Of a stretch of DNA of 9,410 bases, positions 1-6,815 are shown one piece after another (the first letter of the stretch is position 1; each line of letters begins with the position of its first letter). A program made the position numbers and the translations under genes. Source of the DNA: Lachnospiraceae bacterium. Its GTDB lineage: Bacteria > Bacillota > Clostridia > Lachnospirales > Lachnospiraceae. Location of the stretch: positions 1-9,410 of the forward strand of contig DPZM01000028.1 of assembly GCA_003535955.1 (NCBI GenBank), written 5' to 3'. The notes under the pieces were generated by a model. That model was given only the letters and a program-made list of their open reading frames with translations, had not been told where the DNA came from and did no database searches.

Positions 1-378
1 CTTGATAAGACGGACATTGATCTTCAGGTGCTTGGTGTTGGTCCTGACGGACATCTGGGCTTTAACGAGCCGGGAGCATTCCTCTATGAGAAGGCTCACA
101 AGGAGACACTTGAGGACTCGACGATCGACGCGAACACAAGGTTCTTCAACAACCGTGACGAGGTTCCGAGGTATGCCGTTACCATGGGTATGGGCTCAAT
201 AATGAAGGCTAAGACCCTTCTTATGATCATAAACGGCAATAAGCAGGATGCTGCTAGGAAGCTCCTTATGGATGACAAGATCGATCCTCAGTGCCCCGCA
301 ACCTTTATGAGAATGCACAGGGATGCCATAGTTGTCATTGAGAAGAAGCTCGCCGATGAGATAGGATATAAGGGCTGA
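1..378 (+). CDS. nagB: Glucosamine-6-phosphate deaminase, C-terminal part (cut by window start)
   Basis: This enzyme converts glucosamine-6-phosphate to fructose-6-phosphate and ammonia, the step that feeds amino sugars into glycolysis in the cytoplasm. The frame is open from the first base and ends at TGA 376-378, leaving 125 residues, about half of the usual 240-250. The family signature GVGPDGHLGFNEPG lies near residues 14-27 of the visible part and carries the Asp and His expected of the active-site loop. The following segments RYAVTMGMGSIMKAK and CPATFMRMHRD match the conserved C-terminal half. The C-terminus looks natural. The N-terminus, start codon and promoter lie outside the window. 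I see no T-tailed hairpin directly after it, so transcription may continue into the small gene downstream. A paralogous sugar-phosphate isomerase of the same fold is the only alternative, and the loop motif makes that unlikely. Confidence 0.93.
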   Translation, partial: LDKTDIDLQVLGVGPDGHLGFNEPGAFLYEKAHKETLEDSTIDANTRFFNNRDEVPRYAVTMGMGSIMKAKTLLMIINGNKQDAARKLLMDDKIDPQCPATFMRMHRDAIVVIEKKLADEIGYKG

Positions 379-467
379 GGAGACCGGTACTATAAGTATT
401 TCCACGGTATATGCCGATATATATTGTGAAGGGAAGAACATACCTGTATTGAATGGATGCGATACAT

Positions 468-480
468 AAGGAGGTGATCC
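468..480 (+). promoter_or_regulatory. Full-length Shine-Dalgarno sequence of the small ORF
   Basis: AAGGAGGTGATCC is complementary over all 13 positions to the usual 3' tail of 16S rRNA (GGATCACCTCCTT). The GGAGG core at 470-474 is 7 nt from the ATG at 482, a good spacing. It fixes the start of the following small ORF and is the strongest argument that the ORF is translated. Other genes here use 5-7 nt matches. Confidence 0.85.
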
Positions 481-481
481 C

Positions 482-706
482 ATGATCAATATGGTCGGCG
501 TTGAATATGCACACGATCCGCCGCCAATGCTTACCGATATACCTGCAGTAGCCTCTGCAATGCCTTATAACAGGCTGAGGCGAAACAAGGATAAGGACAG
601 GGAAGGTTCTAAGAAAAGGAGGAACACGGCATTGGAATTACTGGTGGATAAGGAAAGAGACGAAATGCCCGGACAGATGGGCTGTTTCTTCGAAGCAAGA
701 GCGTGA
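482..706 (+). CDS. Small basic hypothetical protein, 74 aa
   Basis: I do not recognise this protein. It begins MINMVGVEYAHDPPPM, continues through a short nonpolar stretch (about residues 19-29) and then a strongly basic section rich in Arg and Lys (about residues 31-47, RLRRNKDKDREGSKKRR). It ends with a mixed-charge segment and the tail MGCFFEARA. There is no signal peptide, membrane helix or zinc-type cysteine pair, since only one Cys is present. The basic middle could bind nucleic acid or an acidic partner, but that is only inference from composition. Support for a real gene is the 13-nt ribosome site at perfect spacing and an intrinsic terminator that starts at the stop codon. It follows nagB by 103 bp with no clear promoter between (TTGTGA at 424-429 is a possible weak -35), so it may be expressed from the nagB transcript. 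Confidence 0.7.
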   Translation: MINMVGVEYAHDPPPMLTDIPAVASAMPYNRLRRNKDKDREGSKKRRNTALELLVDKERDEMPGQMGCFFEARA

Positions 707-742
707 ATGAGTCAGGAAGCTGCATCCCGGCTCATTCTTTTT
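705..742 (+). terminator. Intrinsic terminator after the small ORF
   Basis: GAATGAG (705-711) pairs with CTCATTC (731-737) to give a 7-bp stem. The loop region can add a few weaker pairs, and five T residues follow (738-742). It begins inside the stop codon of the small gene and separates it from the promoter of the GGDEF gene. Confidence 0.7.
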
Positions 743-768
743 GCGTAAAATACGGTCATGCTACTTAC

Positions 769-797
769 TTGTGTTTGTAAGTGCTTTGGTTTATAAT
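769..797 (+). promoter_or_regulatory. Sigma-A-type promoter for the GGDEF-argS pair
   Basis: A perfect -10 box TATAAT lies at 792-797, with TTGTGT at 769-774 as a weak -35 (TTG conserved) and a 17-bp spacer. The predicted transcript would start near 804, ahead of the ATG at 838. This argues against translation from the in-frame GTG at 781. Confidence 0.6.
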
Positions 798-837
798 GTA
801 TTTATTATTACTATGTAATGAATCCGGAGAAGATCAA

Positions 838-2322
838 ATGACATTTTCCCTTAGAACCAAAGTCATACTGTTCATCGTATTTATGATGCTTTTCATAGGA
901 GCTGCCGGTGGTATTTTCAGCAAGAGCTTTGTCAACAGTGTTGTCACGAATGAATATAAGGAGCGGTCAAGAAAGATTGCTTCCGTTGTGGCCGGTGTTG
1001 TTGATCCTGATAAGGTCAAGACTGTAAGGGATGCTGCGCTTGAAGTATACGAAGCATCGGATACCCATGTGCTCAGTGATGAATGGGGAAGCTCCGAGTT
1101 TGATGCATATGTTGCTCAATATAAACCTATAGAGCAGATGGATGAATATAAGGACCTCCTTAAGCAGCTTCAGAGTATACAGCAGGCCAGTGAGGCCGAT
1201 GCGGTCTACCTTGCATATGTGGACCCCGATGACAAGATAGCTATGTATCTGGTGGACGGATCTGCCGTGGATGTATGCCCGGTAGGGTGTCTTGATAACT
1301 ATGAGGCGGGTTTTACTGACAGGGCGACAATGGAAGCAACGGGTATACCGCCCTATGAGACAAGAACAAATGCCTATGGCTGGCTTATCACGGCGGGTGT
1401 TCCGATCAGATATAATGACGAGGTTGTTGCTTATGCTTATGATGACCTGTCAATGGATTATGTTGAATCGGTGATCGACAGGTACTCTTCCATAGGGATC
1501 ATGGCCATTATTATCTGCCTGATCCTTGTGTGTGCAGTTGGTGTCTTTCTTATGAACCAGTTTGTTGTCAACCCTATCAGGAAGCTTACCGATGTGGCAT
1601 CCAAGTACCGGATAGTTAATGACAAGATGGGAAATCTTGAGTCATCCGCCTTCAGTGAGCTTAATATAAAGACGGGTGATGAGATCGAAGTTCTGGCGGA
1701 ATCAATGAAGAAGCTTGAGGCCGATCTCAATGATCAGATAGAGAACCTCTTTGCCACAAGACAGGAACTTATATCCACCAGGGAGCATGCCGATATCATG
1801 AGTGAGATGGCCAACAGGGATGCCCTTACGGGAATAAGGAACAAACGGGGATACGAGACAGAGATACAGCGGATCAATAAGGGAATCGCAATGGGCAACA
1901 CAAAGGTTGGAGTTGTCATGGTCGATATGAACGATCTTAAGGAAGTTAACGATCAGTACGGACATGAGAAGGGTGACAAGGTAATATGCAGCCTGTGTGA
2001 CATGCTGTGCTCGGTATTTAAACGTTCACCCGTGTTCCGTATAGGCGGTGATGAATTTGTGGTGGTCGTATCCAATTTCGATTACATAAATCTTGAGAGC
2101 AATGTCGACAAGTTCAAGAAAAGCGTTGAACATAACATAAAAGAGAGTGAACTTGAGCCTTGGGAGAGGGCGAGCGCAGCCATCGGGTATGCCATATTCG
2201 AAGAAGGCAGGGATATTGCGATCGAGGACACACTTAAGCGGGCAGATGAGCAGATGTATGCCTGCAAACAGGAAATGAAGGAAAAATACAATAGTTTAAC
2301 GGAGATGAAAAGGGATAAATGA
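838..2322 (+). CDS. Membrane-anchored sensor diguanylate cyclase (GGDEF)
   Basis: The 494-residue protein is predicted to make cyclic di-GMP from two GTP in response to an external signal. A first membrane helix spans about residues 8-28. An extracellular sensor region of about 190 residues follows; its GWLITAGVPIRYNDEVVAYAY segment resembles Cache-type sensors, and it holds a Cys pair at 147 and 151. A second helix lies at about 219-243. A HAMP-like linker begins at NPIRKL and a coiled stretch leads into the GGDEF domain (about 325-490). The active motif GGDEF is intact at 403-407, and VDMNDLKEVND supplies the metal-binding region. The RxxD inhibitory site is absent (FKRS at that position). 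The ATG at 838 is chosen because GGAGAAG precedes it, the hydrophobic helix follows directly, and the promoter overlaps the longer GTG reading. Its stop overlaps the argS start. The ligand cannot be told from sequence. Confidence 0.9.
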   Translation: MTFSLRTKVILFIVFMMLFIGAAGGIFSKSFVNSVVTNEYKERSRKIASVVAGVVDPDKVKTVRDAALEVYEASDTHVLSDEWGSSEFDAYVAQYKPIEQMDEYKDLLKQLQSIQQASEADAVYLAYVDPDDKIAMYLVDGSAVDVCPVGCLDNYEAGFTDRATMEATGIPPYETRTNAYGWLITAGVPIRYNDEVVAYAYDDLSMDYVESVIDRYSSIGIMAIIICLILVCAVGVFLMNQFVVNPIRKLTDVASKYRIVNDKMGNLESSAFSELNIKTGDEIEVLAESMKKLEADLNDQIENLFATRQELISTREHADIMSEMANRDALTGIRNKRGYETEIQRINKGIAMGNTKVGVVMVDMNDLKEVNDQYGHEKGDKVICSLCDMLCSVFKRSPVFRIGGDEFVVVVSNFDYINLESNVDKFKKSVEHNIKESELEPWERASAAIGYAIFEEGRDIAIEDTLKRADEQMYACKQEMKEKYNSLTEMKRDK

Positions 2323-4085
2323 ATACGATAATTTCAATGATTTCGGAGCATGTGTCTGGGGCCTTTGAGAAGGCGGGATATGATAAGACCTACGGGAAGG
2401 TTACCTTAAGCAACAGGCCTGACCTGTGCGAATACCAGTGTAACGGAGCGATGGCGGCGGCTAAGCAGTATAAGAAGGCGCCGCTTGTTATTGCCACAGA
2501 TGTTGCGGCTTATCTTAAGGAGGATGAGGTTTTTTCTGAAGCCGATGCAGCGGCACCGGGTTTTCTCAATCTTAAGATAAGCGATGAATTTCTGACGGAT
2601 TATCTCGGTAAGATGCGAAACGCCGATAAGTTCGGCCTGTCTGTTAAGGAAAAGGGTGATAAGGTAATCATTGATTACGGCGGCCCCAATGTTGCCAAGC
2701 CTCTGCATGTCGGGCATCTGCGTTCGGCTATAATAGGAGAATCATTAAAGCGGATCCTTCGCTATGCGGGGGATGAGGTGACCGGGGATATACATCTTGG
2801 TGACTGGGGACTTCAGATGGGTCTTATAATGGCCGAGTTGAGGAGAAGAAGGCCTGACCTGCCCTATTTTGATACAAACTTTACGGGTGACTATCCGGCC
2901 GAACCTCCCTTTACATTATCTGAGCTGGAAGAAATATATCCCACGGCTTCCGCAAGATCCAAGGAGGATGAGGACTTTAAGAATGAAGCCATGAATGATA
3001 CCTTTATGCTTCAGAAAGGGGATAAGGGCCGTACTGCCCTGTGGCAGCACATTATGAGCGTTTCCATTCCCGACCTTAAGCGTAATTACGAGAAGCTTAA
3101 TGTATCATTTGAACTCTGGAAGGGTGAATCGGACGCAGGTCCATACATAGACGGAATAGTAGATACGGTGAAAACGAAAGGACTTGCATACGAGAGTGAG
3201 GGGGCCCTCGTGGTAGATGTTAAGGAGGAGACGGACACCAAGGAGATTCCACCCTGTATGATCCTTAAGTCGGATGGCGCGGCACTATATACCACGACGG
3301 ACCTGGCGACCCTGTCAGAACGCCGTTTGGATTTTGATCCCGACAGGGTCCTCTATGTTGCAGACAAGCGCCAGGAGATGCATTTTACCCAGGTATTCCG
3401 CTGCGCTAAGAAGGCAGGGATCGTAAGCAGTGATACAGGACTTGGGTTCCTCGGTTTCGGTACCATGAACGGTAAGGACGGTAAGCCCTTTAAGACCCGT
3501 GAGGGCGGGGTTATGCGCCTTGAAGTCCTGCTGAATGATATAAAAGAGGAAATGTATAATAAAATAAAGGATAATCATGAGGTGGCTGAGGATGAGGCAA
3601 GAGCTACCGCAGGGATAGTTGCTCTTGCGGCCGTTAAGTACGGTGATCTGTCCAATCAGGCTTCCAAGGATTATATTTTCGATACCGATAAGTTTACCTC
3701 TTTTGAGGGCAACACGGGTCCTTATATCCTCTATACGATCGTCAGGATAAAATCGATCCTCAATAAATACGCCGAGGCCGGCGGAAGTGTGGAAGGGCTT
3801 GAATTCAACAGCTCTCTCAATGATACGGAGAAGGCGCTCATGCTTGAGCTTGTCAAGTTCTCTCAGGCTGTGACGAGTGCGTATGAGGAGCTTGCCCCCC
3901 ATAAGATATGTGCTTTTATCTATGATGTTGCCAATGCCTTCAACCGTTTTTATCACGAGAACAGGATCCTTGGTGAAGAGGATAAGGTTAAGAAGGAGGG
4001 TTTCCTTGCGCTCCTTAAGGTAACCATGGAAGTGCTCGAAACGGGAATAGACCTTTTGGGCTTCTCGTCACCCGAGAAGATGTAA
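2319..4085 (+). CDS. argS: Arginyl-tRNA synthetase
   Basis: This class I synthetase charges tRNA-Arg with arginine in the cytoplasm. At 588 residues it has full family length. The N-terminal tRNA-recognition domain is visible around residues 1-100 (CEYQCNGAMAAAKQYKKAP, then APGFLNLKI). The HIGH-type motif is HVGH at 130-133 within NVAKPLHVGHLRS. As in many ArgRS there is no standard KMSKS; the conserved GKPFKTREGG (388-397) lies where that loop is expected. The C-terminal anticodon-binding helices contain the characteristic NAFNRFYHENRIL, and the protein ends naturally at SSPEKM. The ATG overlaps the stop of the diguanylate cyclase gene (ATGA, 2319-2322), which suggests one transcript with translational coupling. 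GGAG at 2301-2304 may help initiation. No T-tailed terminator follows; an inverted repeat at 4092-4129 does. Confidence 0.97.
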   Translation: MNTIISMISEHVSGAFEKAGYDKTYGKVTLSNRPDLCEYQCNGAMAAAKQYKKAPLVIATDVAAYLKEDEVFSEADAAAPGFLNLKISDEFLTDYLGKMRNADKFGLSVKEKGDKVIIDYGGPNVAKPLHVGHLRSAIIGESLKRILRYAGDEVTGDIHLGDWGLQMGLIMAELRRRRPDLPYFDTNFTGDYPAEPPFTLSELEEIYPTASARSKEDEDFKNEAMNDTFMLQKGDKGRTALWQHIMSVSIPDLKRNYEKLNVSFELWKGESDAGPYIDGIVDTVKTKGLAYESEGALVVDVKEETDTKEIPPCMILKSDGAALYTTTDLATLSERRLDFDPDRVLYVADKRQEMHFTQVFRCAKKAGIVSSDTGLGFLGFGTMNGKDGKPFKTREGGVMRLEVLLNDIKEEMYNKIKDNHEVAEDEARATAGIVALAAVKYGDLSNQASKDYIFDTDKFTSFEGNTGPYILYTIVRIKSILNKYAEAGGSVEGLEFNSSLNDTEKALMLELVKFSQAVTSAYEELAPHKICAFIYDVANAFNRFYHENRILGEEDKVKKEGFLALLKVTMEVLETGIDLLGFSSPEKM

Positions 4086-4091
4086 GTATTG

Positions 4092-4129
4092 GTCATAAGG
4101 GGGCCTGCTTGCGGTGGATGCCTTATGAC
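4092..4129. repeat. 9-bp perfect inverted repeat between argS and the Nudix gene
   Basis: GTCATAAGG (4092-4100) and CCTTATGAC (4121-4129) are exact reverse complements separated by 20 bases. No T-run follows on either strand, so it is not a standard intrinsic terminator. Possible roles are an mRNA hairpin between the two genes or a protein-binding site. A poor promoter-like pair (TTATGA at 4123-4128 and TATAAA at 4145-4150, 16-bp spacer) overlaps the right arm. Confidence 0.6.
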
Positions 4130-4178
4130 GGGTGGAAAGAAGATTATAAATTGTAAACCGATATGAGGTGGCAAATTA

Positions 4179-4745
4179 ATGAATAGTGAACCAAACAGGC
4201 AGGAACCGCACCCGGTCCGTATAGGTCGTGAACTTGCCCACCACGGGTCTATAGTTGATTTTTACACGGATACAATGAAGCTTCCGGACGGGCGGGAGGA
4301 GATATTCGACTTCATACGGCACAGGGGAGCGGCTGCAGTCATACCTGTCCTTGAAGATGGGCGGATACTCATGGTGAGGCAGCACAGAAATGCTGTCGAT
4401 GCCTATACTATCGAGATACCGGCCGGGGGACTTGATTCTCCTGATGAGCCCACCCACGAATGCGCCTACAGGGAGCTTGAGGAGGAGACAGGTTTCTATG
4501 CGGAAAGGGAAGATGTGACTTTCCTTCTTAGCTTTTATTCCGCGGTAGCATACTGTAATGAAAAGATTGATATCTACGTAGCGAGAAATCTTACGAGGAC
4601 AGGCCAGCACCTTGATGATGATGAATACATAGATGTGCATGCCTACACGATAGATGAGCTTACGCAGATGGTCTTTGACGGTAAGATCATAGACGGGAAG
4701 ACGATAGCGGGGCTGATGGCCTACAGGGCTAAGTTTATAAACTGA
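4179..4745 (+). CDS. Nudix hydrolase, probable ADP-ribose pyrophosphatase
   Basis: The 188-residue protein has a perfect Nudix box at residues 84-106: Gly84, Glu90, then Arg98-Glu99, Glu102-Glu103 and Gly105-Phe106 at the standard spacing GX5EX7REUXEEXGU. The glutamates bind the catalytic divalent metal. The preceding strand VRQHRNAVDAYTIEIPAGGLD is typical of the ADP-ribose pyrophosphatase branch, which splits ADP-ribose into AMP and ribose-5-phosphate. Length also fits that branch. Exact substrate choice among nucleoside diphosphate sugars cannot be settled from sequence. The start is set by GAGGTGG (4165-4171), 7 nt before the ATG. The gene lies 93 bp after argS and just before a strong terminator and xerD. 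From memory, a Nudix-xerD neighbourhood is frequent in Clostridia, but I could not check this. Confidence 0.9.
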   Translation: MNSEPNRQEPHPVRIGRELAHHGSIVDFYTDTMKLPDGREEIFDFIRHRGAAAVIPVLEDGRILMVRQHRNAVDAYTIEIPAGGLDSPDEPTHECAYRELEEETGFYAEREDVTFLLSFYSAVAYCNEKIDIYVARNLTRTGQHLDDDEYIDVHAYTIDELTQMVFDGKIIDGKTIAGLMAYRAKFIN

Positions 4746-4764
4746 ATATCAAGTTTACATATCG

Positions 4765-4807
4765 AAGAGAGTGCTCATGGTGTTATGTTAACCATGAGCG
4801 CTCTTTT
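4765..4807 (+). terminator. Long-stem intrinsic terminator after the Nudix gene
   Basis: Bases 4765-4781 pair with 4791-4807 around a 9-base loop (4782-4790). All 17 positions pair if two G-T wobbles are allowed, and the inner nine are pure Watson-Crick (GCTCATGGT with ACCATGAGC). The 3' arm ends in CTCTTTT, giving a short U-tract. It should separate the argS-Nudix transcript from xerD. Confidence 0.8.
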
Positions 4808-4944
4808 ATGTAAATCGGAAATGAATTATATTTTTTTTACAGATGATCTTACTAGATGTTGTTATCTGCAAAGATGTCGGGACAATATCTTGCGTATCTG
4901 TGTAAAAATCACCCAAACACTAGGAAATATGCGGAAAATTGCAA
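4808..4944. other. Non-coding spacer between terminator and xerD promoter
   Basis: This AT-rich stretch holds a run of eight T residues around 4832-4839 and only imperfect short inverted repeats, for example GCAAAGAT at 4868-4875 against ATCTTGC at 4887-4893. An open frame crosses it, but it has no ribosome site or recognisable protein content. I see no RNA gene that I can support. Confidence 0.4.
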
Positions 4945-4973
4945 TTGCTTTTCGCCCGGAATCTTATTATAAT
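4945..4973 (+). promoter_or_regulatory. Sigma-A-type promoter for xerD
   Basis: TTGCTT (4945-4950) and a perfect TATAAT (4968-4973) are separated by 17 bp. The transcript would start near 4980, leaving a leader of about 55 nt before the ATG at 5035. This makes the longer in-frame start at 4939 implausible. Confidence 0.65.
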
Positions 4974-5034
4974 ATGTATTGTCTGGTACATAAATCCCAG
5001 CTTTTTTTATGGGAAGAAGGGTTTACAGGGTTAC

Positions 5035-5919
5035 ATGGATCAAGCTGTTAACGATTACATATCGTATTTACATAATGTCAAGAAAGCATCGCTTAATACA
5101 GAACAGTCCTACCACAGGGATCTTAAGAAGCTGGCTGTTTATCTGAACGATAAGGGCATTAAGGATATTGAGGATGTAAACGACAAGGTGCTTCTTGCAT
5201 ATATTGAAGATCTTCAGGCCGGCGGGGCCAAGGCCTCCACGGTATCCAGATCGATCGCGTCGATCAAGGCATTCTTCCATTACATACATTCAAAGGATAT
5301 GATAAGCAAGGATCCTTCCTTATTGTTGAAGGCTCCCAAGATCGAGAAGAAGCTCCCCGAGATACTTACCACGGAAGAGGTTATACGGCTGCTTGAACAG
5401 CCTAAGGGTGATTCGCCCAAGGAACTTCGGGACAAGGCCATGCTTGAACTTCTGTATGCAACCGGGATCCGTGTTACCGAGCTTATCAATCTTCATGTAG
5501 CCGATGTCAACCTGAAGATGAGTTATCTGGTTTGCAGGGAGGGTAGCAAGGAGAGGGTGATCCCCTTCGGAAGCGAAGCCAAGGATGCGATGCAGCATTA
5601 TCTCAAGTCGGCAAGGGATGCGATGATCCTTGAAAAGTCATGCGATCTTCTCTTTGCCAATTGCTCGGGACAGCATATGAGCAGGCAGGGATTCTGGAAA
5701 CTTATAAAATATTATGCCAAGAAAGCCGGTATAGCAGCGGATATTACACCGCATACCTTAAGACATTCATTTGCGGCGCATCTGGTCCAGAACGGAGCCG
5801 ATCTAAGGAGCGTCCAGGAGATGTTGGGGCATTCGGATATATCGACCACGCAGGTATACGCGAACTTGAATCACAACCATATCCGGGAGGTTTATTCCAA
5901 GGCTCATCCGCGAGGATGA
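5035..5919 (+). CDS. xerD: Tyrosine recombinase XerD
   Basis: XerD works with a partner Xer recombinase at the dif site near the terminus to resolve chromosome dimers before division. The 294-residue protein has the usual size. Residues 1-100 form the SAM-like DNA-binding core (NDYISYLHNVKKASLNTEQSYHRDL as two stretches of that domain). The catalytic domain follows with Arg146 in TGIRVTEL, Lys172 in GSKERVIPF, His240 and Arg243 in HTLRHSF, His266 in LGHSD and the nucleophile Tyr275 in TTQVY, so all active-site residues are present. The start at 5035 gives the family-typical N-terminus; the ribosome site (AGGG at 5027-5030, GAAGAAGGG further up) is weak. A single chromosomal recombinase without phage or integron neighbours fits XerD better than an integrase. 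No dif-like site is visible. The stop codon lies within an 11-bp hairpin. Confidence 0.9.
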   Translation: MDQAVNDYISYLHNVKKASLNTEQSYHRDLKKLAVYLNDKGIKDIEDVNDKVLLAYIEDLQAGGAKASTVSRSIASIKAFFHYIHSKDMISKDPSLLLKAPKIEKKLPEILTTEEVIRLLEQPKGDSPKELRDKAMLELLYATGIRVTELINLHVADVNLKMSYLVCREGSKERVIPFGSEAKDAMQHYLKSARDAMILEKSCDLLFANCSGQHMSRQGFWKLIKYYAKKAGIAADITPHTLRHSFAAHLVQNGADLRSVQEMLGHSDISTTQVYANLNHNHIREVYSKAHPRG

Positions 5920-5924
5920 GCCTT
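5899..5924 (+). repeat. 11-bp perfect hairpin with GCGA tetraloop over the xerD stop codon
   Basis: AAGGCTCATCC (5899-5909) and GGATGAGCCTT (5914-5924) are exact reverse complements around GCGA, a GNRA-type tetraloop closed by C-G. The xerD TGA (5917-5919) is in the 3' arm. The bases after it (GCGCTGTAAAAAAG) contain no T-run, so it is not a standard terminator. Confidence 0.75.
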
Positions 5925-5957
5925 GCGCTGTAAAAAAGAGAAAGAGTAGTGTAAAGT

Positions 5958-6779
5958 ATGAAGATGCTTCTGCCGCCCAACTGGGACAAGCCCGGTAAGG
6001 GCAATGACAAACTGTGTGCGAAGTTCGGTAAAAAAGTGTATTATAAAACAGGCTTCAGCCTGAATTACAGATACTATGAGCCACCTGCCGGGAATGGTAA
6101 GCTTATGCCGCTTGTTCTCTACCTTCACGGAGCCGATGCTGCCGGGGATGATAATGAGCTTCAACTTTCAATGCATGATATCGGGACTTTTCTCGTCAGG
6201 GATGATCTGGCCGGACGGTACCCCTGTTATATCCTTGCTCCCCAGTACGGCGAGATGAAGCATTGGGCAATGCCGGAGATCAAGGATCTTTTGTGGGATC
6301 TTGTCGATGACACGATAAAGGACCACCCTGATATAGATGTCAACAGGGTATATATATACGGCTACAGTGCCGGCGGGGTGGGAACTCTCCGCCTTATAAA
6401 GGAGAGGCCCGGATTCTTTGCTTCGGCCCTGTCCATATGCGGGGCGACGGGAAGCTGGAATATAGAGAACCTGCTGAAGACTCCCCTGTATATGGTCCAC
6501 GCGGCGGATGATACGATAGTTAAGGCAACTTACAGGACCAAGGAGACGGGCTTGCCGGGTAACTACGGATCGGCAGATATTTACGACCGCTTCGGAGGGG
6601 AACATAAGGATATGATATACGATGAGTATCCGCCGGGGTTTATGAAAGAGCATTTCGGAGTTAATCCCCACTGCTCATGGGTAGCTGTTTCGGACTTAAG
6701 GAACCTTAAGATCTGGGAGTGGCTCTTTTCCCAAAAACTTAAGGACAGCGACAGATGGTTGGGGATCAGGCAGCACTGA
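5958..6779 (+). CDS. Cytoplasmic alpha/beta hydrolase, predicted esterase or peptidase (COG4099-like)
   Basis: The 273-residue protein is a single-domain serine hydrolase. YLHGADAAGDDN (from about residue 52) matches the oxyanion-side HG motif, and PCYILAPQYG follows as in COG4099-type predicted peptidases and CE1-like esterases. The nucleophile elbow is GYSAGG with Ser137. HAADD gives Asp184 or Asp185 as the acid, and His238 in NPHCSW is the likely base. A complete triad suggests an active enzyme. There is no signal peptide or membrane segment, so it should act inside the cell. Family members deacylate carbohydrate or small ester substrates, and the substrate here is unknown. The ATG at 5958 is chosen for length; the one at 5964 is possible. 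The ribosome site is weak (GAGAAAGAG at 5938-5946). It follows xerD by 38 bp and precedes the desulfurase by about 36 bp, so the three may be cotranscribed. Confidence 0.82.
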   Translation: MKMLLPPNWDKPGKGNDKLCAKFGKKVYYKTGFSLNYRYYEPPAGNGKLMPLVLYLHGADAAGDDNELQLSMHDIGTFLVRDDLAGRYPCYILAPQYGEMKHWAMPEIKDLLWDLVDDTIKDHPDIDVNRVYIYGYSAGGVGTLRLIKERPGFFASALSICGATGSWNIENLLKTPLYMVHAADDTIVKATYRTKETGLPGNYGSADIYDRFGGEHKDMIYDEYPPGFMKEHFGVNPHCSWVAVSDLRNLKIWEWLFSQKLKDSDRWLGIRQH

Positions 6780-6815
6780 CGAATATACATATATTATAAA
6801 CGGATTGAAGTGAAC

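Noticed and set aside
379..467. Promoter or terminator between nagB and the small ORF
   Set aside because: Only a weak TTGTGA with no good -10 at the right distance and a 3-bp CGG-CCG hairpin without T-run were found.
468..480. Reverse-strand GGATCACCTCCTT as a possible 16S rRNA 3' end remnant
   Set aside because: The bases preceding it on that strand do not resemble the conserved 16S 3' region, and the position is exactly that of a ribosome site before an ATG.
781..837. Upstream GTG start that would lengthen the GGDEF protein by 19 residues
   Set aside because: The TATAAT box at 792-797 lies inside this extension, there is no ribosome site before 781, and the ATG at 838 has GGAGAAG and leads directly into the first membrane helix.
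3315..3956. 213-codon open frame on the minus strand within argS
   Set aside because: It is antisense to conserved ArgRS motifs, has no ribosome site and no recognisable domain; it follows from the codon use of argS.
4939..5034. Upstream start that would add 32 residues to XerD
   Set aside because: The extension covers the TTGCTT-TATAAT promoter and has no family similarity; the start at 5035 gives the normal XerD N-terminus.
5899..5945. Hairpin after xerD as an intrinsic terminator
   Set aside because: The stem is followed by GCGCTG and an A-run, not a T-run, and the opposite strand also lacks a T-run after the stem.
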